Shown piece after piece: positions 1 through 6,708 of a DNA stretch of 49,819 nucleotides. The notes below the pieces were generated by a model that saw only the letters and a program-made list of their open reading frames with translations, ran no database searches and was not told the DNA's origin. Made by a program: the position numbers and the translations under genes. Numbering within the stretch: position 1 is the first letter of the stretch; each line of letters begins with the position of its first letter. Location: NCBI RefSeq assembly GCF_002251945.1, contig NZ_NDHW01000108.1, positions 1-49,819 on the forward strand, read 5' to 3'. Origin of the DNA: Pseudanabaena sp. SR411 (GTDB taxonomy: Bacteria; Cyanobacteriota; Cyanobacteriia; Pseudanabaenales; Pseudanabaenaceae).

Positions 1-136
1 GATTCGATACTTTCATCTCTGTATTAATATTTACCTCCTCTTTTTTGATTTTCGATGATTTTGATTTTCGGTAATTATTTTACCCTTCCATTACGAGCGG
101 AATGTAGGTTATAGCGGTAGCCAGTTATATTAGGAT

Positions 137-189
137 AAACCCAAAAAGAGAGTTGCGGCGCGAAGCGCCGCAACTCTCTTTTTGGGTTT
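137..189. repeat. Perfect 25-bp palindromic hairpin (AAACCCAA family)
   Basis: The left arm 137-161 and right arm 165-189 are exact reverse complements over 25 bases with a GAA loop closed by GC pairs. The outer ends are AAACCCAA and TTGGGTTT and the core is CGGCGC-GAA-GCGCCG. A TATAGC motif lies at 110-115. It sits downstream of the minus-strand FecR gene, next to a second hairpin at 201-241, so it may act as a terminator, but it belongs to a repeated family found elsewhere in this window. Confidence 0.85.
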
Positions 190-200
190 GGGGCTTAACT

Positions 201-241
201 TACTAAAACACAAAATGGCTATGCCATTTTGTGTTTTAGTA
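201..241. terminator. Perfect 19-bp hairpin (ATGGC-NNN-GCCAT type)
   Basis: Arms 201-219 and 223-241 are perfectly complementary with loop TAT. It ends a few bases before the stop of the minus-strand FecR gene, so it is probably its terminator. The core ATGGC-TAT-GCCAT recurs with other outer arms at 2187-2217 and 23496-23545. Confidence 0.7.
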
Positions 242-245
242 CGAA

Positions 246-1307
246 TTAGAACGGAAAGCTAGGGAAGCTAGGAATTGGAATATTTGGTGTTGGTATCCCT
301 GGAATTGAAATTGGGAAGTTTACACCTGGAAATAGACCGTTAAAAACTGATCGAACCTTATCAATCCCAGGAATTTGATTGGTAAATCCCTGAAATAGAT
401 TGCCTTGGAGTAGTCCCACAAACTCATTTTCCGTAAGTTGCTGAATTATTCCCAAAGCACCTCCCTGATTAACTTCGACCTTTTCACCAGCTTTTAAGAC
501 AACTTCATCTGATTGATTGACAGGCTGTGAGTCATCTTCAATTTTGAGGATTGGTTTGTCATTGGCTGGCTGCCCATTGAGAGGATCTACAGGTCGTCCT
601 TCTTGTTGAGGGTTCGTTCGGGGTAATACTGGTTTTATGGGTGCAGTTGGTGTCGTAAATTGCTTCACCTTGGGTGAAGTAGTTGGAGAACTGAGGTTAG
701 GTTTCTGCGTTGATGGCTTGATTGGTGTTTCTGTATTAGTTGTTGGTTTAGTTGTTGGCTTGTCAGTGGGTTTAACTGTTGATTGCTCATCATCTTCATC
801 AACGATGGGAGTTGCGTTGCGCTTGACCACAACTTCACCCTCTAATACAGTGACCTGTTGATTGCCTGACTCATCCACTTCTAGTAGATAGGTTGTACCG
901 CGTACACCTGTCGTAATCGACGATGAGCAAGCATTAACTGCACCATTAATTAAAATCGTTCCTTTTTTCAGTCGGGCGCATTGCCCAATATTTAGCACTG
1001 AATTAGCGGATAACCGAGCGACTGCACCAGTATTAAACAAAAGCGCAGTTCTAGAATTACCAGTGCGGACTTGTTGTTTCTGTCTTGCCACATCATTCAG
1101 AGATGCTTGCTTATTTTGAATAAAAACCTGATTACCATCAAGGATTTCCTGCACAGTCGCTTGAGTTGATTGTGCAGATACGGGGGCAATCTGTGGAGCC
1201 GCTAGCGCAAAAATGCATAAACCTGTCAAGAAAAAGGCAAGTCGCTTTTGGTGAGGTAGTCTAACAACTCCCTGTATAGAATTTTGCAAAAGGTTCCATA
1301 AATACAT
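246..1307 (-). CDS. FecR-domain exported protein
   Basis: A 353-residue secreted or periplasmic protein. The N-terminus (about residues 20-46) has a basic stretch, a hydrophobic segment (AFFLTGLCIFALAAP) and a likely cleavage after VSAQ. Residues about 50-165 look like a FecR domain, with patterns such as RTALLFNTGAVARLS, CARLKKGTILINGAV and TTGVRGTTYLLEVDESG, as in cyanobacterial FecR-like proteins. A Pro/Thr/Lys-rich linker (about 170-240) follows, then a Pro/Gly/Ile-rich tail that ends in repeated IPxP motifs. No sigma factor or TonB receptor gene is adjacent, so a role in iron signalling is not supported. FecR domains of this kind are common in cyanobacterial surface proteins of unknown function. 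The domain call is fairly sure; the function is not. Confidence 0.75.
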   Translation of the reverse strand: MYLWNLLQNSIQGVVRLPHQKRLAFFLTGLCIFALAAPQIAPVSAQSTQATVQEILDGNQVFIQNKQASLNDVARQKQQVRTGNSRTALLFNTGAVARLSANSVLNIGQCARLKKGTILINGAVNACSSSITTGVRGTTYLLEVDESGNQQVTVLEGEVVVKRNATPIVDEDDEQSTVKPTDKPTTKPTTNTETPIKPSTQKPNLSSPTTSPKVKQFTTPTAPIKPVLPRTNPQQEGRPVDPLNGQPANDKPILKIEDDSQPVNQSDEVVLKAGEKVEVNQGGALGIIQQLTENEFVGLLQGNLFQGFTNQIPGIDKVRSVFNGLFPGVNFPISIPGIPTPNIPIPSFPSFPF

Positions 1308-1404
1308 ATGTGATTGTTCTCCCTAATTGAGCTTGAGACAGGGTTTAATGAATTGAAGGCTGCGTCCCAATTTCTCGATCGCTAATCTCAAAGACAGTTA
1401 CATT

Positions 1405-2181
1405 ATGCAAAAGGTTTCATTCACGCCCCATGTAGCCGCCAATACTGAGGCGATCGCTACAGATCGAATTAGTTACCAAACTAAATTTCGCACACTTTTG
1501 ATGGATATTTCGGTAGCGATCGCCAAAGGGAGTAAAACTGCGCTAATTGGCGCAACAGGTTCGGGGAAAACGACATTTTTACGGTTGCTCAATCGTTTAA
1601 CCGATCCATCTGCGGGGACAATTTTCTTAAATGGTAAAAATATTCAGGAAATTCCGATTCAAACTTTGCGGCGAAGGGTAATGCTGGTTCCGCAGGAGCC
1701 GAGCTTATTAGGGATGACTGTTACCGAGGCGATCTCCTATCCTCTGAAATTACAAAATTTGACTGAGAGCGAAATTAATGCGCGATCGCAAAAATGGATT
1801 GATAAATTGCAGATTGATCGCAAATTATTTAATCGTTCAGAACTAGAGCTATCCCTCGGTCAAAGACAATGGATCGCGATCGCTAGAGCTTTAGTGATGG
1901 AGCCAGAAATATTATTACTAGATGAACCGACTTCGGCTTTAGATCGCGGTTTATCACATTTACTGTTAGATACCTTAACTGAGCTAACTCACTTACCTCA
2001 GGCTGTCACTGTAGTGATGATTAACCATCAACTTGATTTAGTACAGCCATGGTGCGATCGGCTCATTTGTTTACATAAAGGGCAATTAGTACAGGATTCT
2101 GAGGCGAGTCTGGTTAATTGGCAAGAGATTGATGATTTGTTGAGACGCGATTCTAATCCCCAGCAAAGCGATGAATTTTAA
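1405..2181 (+). CDS. ABC transporter ATP-binding protein (YbbL/FetA- or PstB-like)
   Basis: A 258-residue cytoplasmic ATPase subunit of an ABC transporter. It has a Walker A motif GATGSGKTT near residue 50, a Q-loop (VPQEPSLLG), a signature motif written LSLGQRQWIAIARAL in place of LSGGQ, and a Walker B/D-loop LLLDEPTSALD followed by an H-loop histidine (VMINHQ). The length is normal for a single nucleotide-binding domain. No permease or binding protein is adjacent, so the partner must be encoded elsewhere and the substrate is unknown. The gene starts at ATG about 100 bp from the divergent FecR gene, so the two share an intergenic promoter region. The family is certain; the transport role is an inference. 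Confidence 0.8.
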   Translation: MQKVSFTPHVAANTEAIATDRISYQTKFRTLLMDISVAIAKGSKTALIGATGSGKTTFLRLLNRLTDPSAGTIFLNGKNIQEIPIQTLRRRVMLVPQEPSLLGMTVTEAISYPLKLQNLTESEINARSQKWIDKLQIDRKLFNRSELELSLGQRQWIAIARALVMEPEILLLDEPTSALDRGLSHLLLDTLTELTHLPQAVTVVMINHQLDLVQPWCDRLICLHKGQLVQDSEASLVNWQEIDDLLRRDSNPQQSDEF

Positions 2182-2186
2182 TACCA

Positions 2187-2217
2187 AGTTAAGAAATGGC
2201 GTAGCCATTTCTTAACT
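2187..2217. terminator. 14-bp perfect hairpin, ATGGC-GTA-GCCAT core
   Basis: Arms 2187-2200 and 2204-2217 are complementary with loop GTA. It lies six bases after the ABC ATPase stop codon and is its probable terminator, paired with the second hairpin at 2238-2290. Confidence 0.65.
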
Positions 2218-2237
2218 CTGGGTTTATTTAGGACATA

Positions 2238-2290
2238 AAATCCAAAATACAAGTAGCGGCGCGAAGCACCGCTACTTGTATTTTGGGTTT
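2238..2290. repeat. 25-bp hairpin of the AAACCCAA/GGCGC family
   Basis: Arms 2238-2262 and 2266-2290 pair with one G-U and one C-A mismatch around a GAA loop. The right end TTTTGGGTTT overlaps the stop codon of the minus-strand GGDEF gene. The left flank TTTAGGACATAAAA resembles, in reverse, the flank TTTTATGTCTTAA that follows the copies at 15813 and 48392. It sits between convergent genes and could terminate both. Confidence 0.75.
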
Positions 2291-3296
2291 AGCCAATTTG
2301 ATAGGTTTGATTTCTACCTAACTCTTTAGCTCGATACAGCGCATAGTCAGCCGCCGTAAGCAACACAGAAGGGTGGGAATCGGTCATAGGAACCAAAGAA
2401 GTTACCCCCATACTTAAAGTCACAAGTTCACTAACTGTAGAATCTTCATGGGGTATGGCTAACTCTAGTAGTCCCTGACGAATAACCTCTGCGATCGCCA
2501 TCGAGCCTTCGATGTCAGTGTTCGGCAGCACCAGCACAAACTCTTCGCCACCATAACGTGCAGCCAAATCCGCAGGACGACGTACCGATTGCTTAATTAA
2601 CAGAGAAACCTTGCGGAGGCAATCATCACCAGCCACATGCCCATAGGTATCGTTATAGTTTTTAAAGAAATCAATGTCACACATGATCAAAGACAATGGC
2701 AAATGCTCTCTGGCGAGTCTCTGCCACTCTTGATCTAAATACTCATCAAAGCATCGGCGATTGGCAAGCTGAGTTAAACCATCTAAATTAACCAATCTCC
2801 CTAATTTTTCATTAGCTTCTTGCAGTAAAGTTTCCGCAATAATCCGACTATTAATTTCTTGTTTGAGTCGTTCATTTTGTTCTTGTAGCTGTCTTTGTAA
2901 TCTCCGTAATGTGAGCTGATTCTCTACTCTTGCTAGTACTTCCGCAATTTGAAATGGCTTAGTGATGTAATCAACACCACCCACAGCAAATGCTTGTACT
3001 TTGTCTAAAACTTCGTCACGCGCACTAATAAAAATGACAGGAATATCACGAGTGCAATCAAGTGACTTTAATTGTTCACAGACCTGAAACCCATTTATAT
3101 TTGGCATATTAATATCTAACAATACCAAGTCAGGCATCTCAGTCTGTACAGTTGATAATGCTGTTAAGCCATCACTTACGCCACTTACCTCATAACCCTT
3201 ACGTGTCAACATACTTATTAGCAAATGTAAGTTGGGTGGCGTATCGTCTATAACTAGCACGTAATCTTTTTTAGGCAAGGCTTCAGGCAGTTGCAT
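2289..3296 (-). CDS. Response regulator diguanylate cyclase (REC-GGDEF)
   Basis: A 335-residue PleD/WspR-like protein that would make cyclic di-GMP from two GTP when its receiver domain is phosphorylated. The receiver domain (about residues 12-130) has the acidic pair DD in VIDDTPP, the phospho-acceptor Asp in LVLLDINMP, and the conserved Lys in ITKPF. A predicted coiled coil (LRRLQRQLQEQNERLKQEIN) links it to a GGDEF domain (about 170-330) with the active-site sequence RYGGEEF. An RxxD inhibitory site (RPAD) lies five residues before GGEEF, so product feedback inhibition is expected. No histidine kinase is adjacent, so its input is unknown. The domain assignment is very secure. Confidence 0.9.
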   Translation of the reverse strand: MQLPEALPKKDYVLVIDDTPPNLHLLISMLTRKGYEVSGVSDGLTALSTVQTEMPDLVLLDINMPNINGFQVCEQLKSLDCTRDIPVIFISARDEVLDKVQAFAVGGVDYITKPFQIAEVLARVENQLTLRRLQRQLQEQNERLKQEINSRIIAETLLQEANEKLGRLVNLDGLTQLANRRCFDEYLDQEWQRLAREHLPLSLIMCDIDFFKNYNDTYGHVAGDDCLRKVSLLIKQSVRRPADLAARYGGEEFVLVLPNTDIEGSMAIAEVIRQGLLELAIPHEDSTVSELVTLSMGVTSLVPMTDSHPSVLLTAADYALYRAKELGRNQTYQIG

Positions 3297-3992
3297 TTTC
3301 CTATCTTTAGACCATTTTGAACGCAGTATTAAAATTTATCGCTCTATAATATGGTTTTTGAGATACTAATTACTCCATATCTTAAAAATACATGAAAAAC
3401 TTATTGCCTATATAGCGAATTGTGAGAATTTGTAGGAAGCCCATCTTTCAGGTGTGTTTCCCCAAACTTTTGAAAATCGCCATAAACCATTTGTTTACTC
3501 ATGATTGTTATCACAATTAAACTTTAGACTATTTGTAGCTTAAAAATTGTATTGGAAGATCTAGATCTTTTGCTGAAAATTGATCACAAATCGAAAACGC
3601 AGGTTATTCAATTTGTGATGACGAGGCGACTAACATCAAAGTGCTATAGCTGTCCTAAGTGATTTGGGAGAGTGGTGAACTTTCCCAAATCATTTTAATC
3701 TCTCAGATGAATATTACGGCGCTTTGCGCTCAAACCCAAAATCAGTATACTTTTTGAAAGTGTTACGAAGCAGCAATTTCAAAAAAATATACTGTGCATT
3801 TCTCAAATCTGCATTTCTCAAAATTAAAATGCTGTACATAGCTATAACCTAAAGCCCCAATAGAGAGTGTGCCGCTAATCTCTATTGGGGTTTAGGTTTG
3901 TATTGATGGCTATAGCTATATCAGTTAAGATACAGGGTAGTGTTGAGTGTTATCCCCTCCACATAAATCCTTTTAATCATTGTGTTTAGCTA
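3297..3992. other. Intergenic region upstream of ccmO with hairpin remnants
   Basis: About 700 bp between divergent genes with no convincing coding sequence. It holds three imperfect palindromes. At 3644-3691, CTATAGCTGTCCTAA leads into a GATTTGGGA/TCCCAAATC stem. At 3743-3794 a 17-18 bp stem with one bulge follows a lone GGCGCTTTGCGCT core and CAAACCCAAAAT. At 3847-3898 a roughly 20-bp stem AACCTAAAGCCCCAATAGAGA with one bulged base is bounded by TATAGC motifs. These look like worn copies of the palindromic family found elsewhere in the window. The ccmO promoter must lie here but no clear -35/-10 pair stands out. Confidence 0.6.
3847..3898. repeat. Imperfect palindrome with CCCCAATAGAGA arms
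   Basis: The left arm AACCTAAAGCCCCAATAGAGA and the right arm TCTCTATTGGGGTTTAGGTT pair over about 20 bases with one bulged G and a loop of about 11 bases. TATAGC-type motifs flank it on both sides (AGCTATAA before, GGCTATAGC after). Confidence 0.6.
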
Positions 3993-4739
3993 ATGTCTAG
4001 TAGTGCATCTCAAAGAATCGATCTCTCAGGAAGTGCTTTGGGAATGGTCTCAACTATTAGTTTCCCTGCGATCGTTGGAACTGCTGACATGATGCTCAAA
4101 TCAGCAACGGTGAGACTGGTCGGATATGAAAAAGTGGGTAATGGTTTTTGTACGGCGATCATCCGTGGTTCAATTACCGATGTTCGTATGGCTGTTGAAG
4201 CAGGAGCCGAAACTGCTAGAGAATTTGGGCAACTAGTCTCCACAATTGTAATTCCCCGTCCCTATCCCAATTTAGAAGCGATTCTGCCAATTAGTAGTCG
4301 CCTTAGTCAGTTAACGGATGGTCAATATAGCCGTCTGAGTAATCAAGCAATTGGACTACTGGAAACTAGAGGTTTTCCCGCGATGGTGGGGGCTGCCGAT
4401 ATGATGCTGAAATCGGCAGATGTAAATCTAGCGGGCTATGAAACTATAGGGGCGGGGTTATGCACCGCAATTATTCGTGGCAATGTCGCTGATGTGGCGA
4501 TCGCGATCGAAGCAGGAATGTATGAAGCTGAACGCATTGGCGAGTTTCATACCCTGATGATTATTCCTCGTCCTCTTGACGATCTGGAAGAAACTTTGCC
4601 AACTTCAGAATATTGGATCGAATCACCAATACCTGTAAGCATCCCCATGATTGCCTTACAAGAACAAGAACGAGAATTAGTACAATTACCTAACTTAGAG
4701 ATTGCCGAAGTAGAAACTATTTCGATCGGCGATCGCTAG
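3993..4739 (+). CDS. ccmO: Carboxysome shell protein CcmO (tandem BMC domains)
   Basis: A 248-residue beta-carboxysome shell protein with two BMC domains that would form a pseudohexameric trimer. Domain one (about residues 14-100) has ALGMVSTISFPAIVGTADMMLKSA; domain two (about 115-205) has AIGLLETRGFPAMVGAADMMLKSA, and both carry the GYE..G.G..TAIIRG core. A non-BMC tail of about 35 residues follows. CcmO is needed for beta-carboxysome assembly in Synechococcus elongatus (family knowledge). Here the gene is upstream of ccmK2, not after ccmN as in the S. elongatus cluster, and is separated from ccmK2 by 623 bp that includes a perfect 26-bp hairpin, so it is probably its own transcription unit. 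No strong ribosome binding site is visible before the ATG. Confidence 0.93.
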   Translation: MSSSASQRIDLSGSALGMVSTISFPAIVGTADMMLKSATVRLVGYEKVGNGFCTAIIRGSITDVRMAVEAGAETAREFGQLVSTIVIPRPYPNLEAILPISSRLSQLTDGQYSRLSNQAIGLLETRGFPAMVGAADMMLKSADVNLAGYETIGAGLCTAIIRGNVADVAIAIEAGMYEAERIGEFHTLMIIPRPLDDLEETLPTSEYWIESPIPVSIPMIALQEQERELVQLPNLEIAEVETISIGDR

Positions 4740-5362
4740 ACGATTTACAAAATCAAATTTACAAAATCAAGTCTATAGCACACGAGCATTGTGAGCCATA
4801 GACTTGATTTTGTAAATTTGATTACGCTTACCTACTTAGGCAAATAGCACTGCAACAATTCTTGGGTTTATTGCCTACTTTTAAAACTGGGGAGGGCATA
4901 TATTGTGATGCAAATAAGCCAAGATTATATGCACTATTTAGATTTATCATGGCGGCTTATATTGTCAAATGTACCGCCACTCGTTATCGTAGATATAAAG
5001 ATAGAGTTGAATATATTAATATTATTCACTCTCCCTGATTATTCAGATTTAGAAAGGCTAAGTCTGTAGTAATAAATACTTATTTACTATTTTTTAATAA
5101 CTAGGTTAAGTAAATTAATTGCAACAGTAAGTCAAAAATATTTCTGTAAATTAGCTGCGAAAAGCTGTCTACAAAAATGTAGCTGCCGAAGCGTCGAGCG
5201 TCATCTCATTTTTATTTTGTATTAAAAATTTGAAATTTGATGTTTAAAGCGAACCGATCGTAGCTAAGATCAGTAGTTGCGCTTGTGCATCTACATCTTT
5301 TGATAGATACAACCTCAAGAACTTTAGTTTTTTAGAGAGTCGTAAGGACACTGACTTAAATT
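4740..5362. other. Intergenic leader between ccmO and ccmK2
   Basis: This 623-bp stretch starts with the 26-bp hairpin at 4751-4823 and otherwise shows no supported gene. It is AT-rich and must hold the promoter of the ccmK2-K1-L-M-N operon. An imperfect dyad AGTAATAAATACTTATTTACT at 5068-5088 is a possible operator for a LysR-type regulator, but no known cyanobacterial site can be assigned. The ccmK2 ribosome site is weak (TAAGGA about 14 bases before the ATG). Confidence 0.5.
4751..4823. terminator. Perfect 26-bp hairpin after ccmO
   Basis: Arms 4751-4776 and 4798-4823 are exact complements over 26 bases, separated by a 21-base loop that itself contains CAC..GTG complementarity. It begins 11 bases after the ccmO stop and would end ccmO transcription. 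The left arm includes a tandem copy of TTTACAAAATCAA (first copy from 4744). Confidence 0.75.
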
Positions 5363-5671
5363 ATGGCGATCGGTATTGGAATGATCGAGACCAGAGGCTT
5401 CCCCGCAGTTGTAGAAGCTGCTGATGCTATGGTCAAGGCTGCTCGCGTTACCCTTGTGGGTTACGAGAAAATCGGTAGTGGACGGGTAACTGTCATCATC
5501 AGAGGTGATATCTCTGAGGTGAAAGCTGCCATGGCTGCTGGTGTTGAAGGTGCAAATCGGGTCAATGGGGGCGAAGTTGTTTCGACTCATACCATTGCTC
5601 GACCACACGAAAACCTAGAGTATGTTCTACCTATTCGCTATACGCGAGAAGTAGAGCAATTTGCTTTTTAA
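5363..5671 (+). CDS. ccmK2: Carboxysome shell hexamer protein CcmK2
   Basis: A 102-residue single-BMC-domain protein, the major hexameric facet protein of the beta-carboxysome shell. It starts [23 protein letters not shown] and has the pore-loop sequence KIGSG and the edge motif [10 protein letters not shown], as in known CcmK2 proteins. The length matches Synechocystis CcmK2 (about 103 residues), while the following paralogue is longer, as CcmK1 is. It opens the operon ccmK2-K1-L-M-N; the next gene begins 104 bp on. The assignment to K2 versus K1 rests on length and order. Confidence 0.95.
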   Translation: MAIGIGMIETRGFPAVVEAADAMVKAARVTLVGYEKIGSGRVTVIIRGDISEVKAAMAAGVEGANRVNGGEVVSTHTIARPHENLEYVLPIRYTREVEQFAF

Positions 5672-5775
5672 ATCTACTTATTAAAGATTGTCTCAAAAAG
5701 ACTCTCTCAAAAAAGTATCAAAAGACTAAATTTTCATTAATTTCATTATTTGTTTTTTATAGGAGAACATTAATT

Positions 5776-6117
5776 ATGGCGATCGCAGTTGGAATGATTG
5801 AAACCCTTGGTTTCCCTGCCGTTGTAGAAGCAGCAGATGCTATGGTCAAGGCCGCTCGCGTAACCTTAGTTGGCTACGAAAAGATCGGTAGTGGTCGTGT
5901 GACCGTTATCGTCCGTGGCGATGTATCCGAAGTACAAGCTTCAGTAGCAGCAGGTACTGAGTCCGTAAAGCGTGTAAACGGCGGACAAGTACTTTCCACA
6001 CACATCATTGCGCGTCCTCACGAAAACCTTGAATACGTTCTACCTATTCGCTACACCGAAGAAGTCGATCAGTTCCGTGACAATGTGAACTCTATCCGTC
6101 CTATGAACCGTCCATAG
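5776..6117 (+). CDS. ccmK1: Carboxysome shell hexamer protein CcmK1
   Basis: A 113-residue BMC-domain shell protein, nearly identical to the preceding CcmK2 over the first 90 residues but with a longer C-terminal tail ([19 protein letters not shown]), the feature that separates CcmK1 from CcmK2 in Synechocystis. The pore loop KIGSG is conserved. A strong ribosome site AGGAGA lies nine bases upstream of the ATG, unlike the weak site of ccmK2, so the two hexamer proteins may be made in unequal amounts. The pair arose by tandem duplication. Confidence 0.94.
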   Translation: MAIAVGMIETLGFPAVVEAADAMVKAARVTLVGYEKIGSGRVTVIVRGDVSEVQASVAAGTESVKRVNGGQVLSTHIIARPHENLEYVLPIRYTEEVDQFRDNVNSIRPMNRP

Positions 6118-6231
6118 TAAGGACTTAGCTAGCGCAATCAACCTTTACCCAAAGGTTGTTTTTGTTATTACTCAGACTCTGCCTAGCATCTATCCGTATT
6201 TTATCCATTCTGCAAACGTACTTATAACAAT

Positions 6232-6540
6232 ATGCAAATCGCTAAAGTTTGCGGTACGGTCGTCAGTACCTACAAAGAGTCCAATTTGTCTGGAACTAAG
6301 TTTCTGCTTTTGCAAGTTATTGATTTGCAAGGGCAGTTGCTTCCAGAGTATGAAGTTGCCGCTGATACAGTTGGTGCTGGTGTAGACGAATGGGTGTTAT
6401 TTACCCGTGGTAGTGGTGCTAGACAAGTGACAAATAGCGAAAATCGTCCGATTGATGCCGCAGTTATTGCGATCATCGACACCGTGAGTCTGAGCGATCG
6501 CACTCTCTACAGCAAAAAATACAGTGAGAGAATGCTATAG
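6232..6540 (+). CDS. ccmL: Carboxysome vertex pentamer protein CcmL
   Basis: A 102-residue BMV-family (EutN/CcmL) protein that forms the pentamers closing the twelve vertices of the carboxysome. The start MQIAKVCGTVVSTYKE and the segments LSGTKFLLLQVIDLQG, GAGVDEWVLFTRGSGAR and DAAVIAIIDTVSL match the family, and the length is typical. It lies between ccmK1 and ccmM in the usual operon order. Confidence 0.96.
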   Translation: MQIAKVCGTVVSTYKESNLSGTKFLLLQVIDLQGQLLPEYEVAADTVGAGVDEWVLFTRGSGARQVTNSENRPIDAAVIAIIDTVSLSDRTLYSKKYSERML

Positions 6541-6708
6541 AGGTATTTATTCGTAAGTATCTCTCGTTCAATTATTGATCAGCGCTAGTAAATACACAGT
6601 TCTCCGACGTTGTAGCTTAAGTTGTTATTTGGAGGAGCGCTTTTAAGTTCTTATACTCTCGATTTTGACAATCAGAATATAGGTAAAGCTTAGAAGTGCA
6701 GATTCACT

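Noticed and set aside
637-861. Plus-strand frame inside the FecR gene
   Set aside because: It is a Val/Gly/Leu-rich shadow of the Thr/Pro linker of the real gene on the other strand.
4949-5038. A 29-codon frame (MAAYIVKC...) upstream of ccmK2
   Set aside because: No ribosome site, no recognisable family, and it lies in an AT-rich leader where short open frames are common.
5324-5608. Minus-strand frame opposite ccmK2
   Set aside because: It is the antisense shadow of a strongly conserved gene, and its protein has no recognisable pattern.
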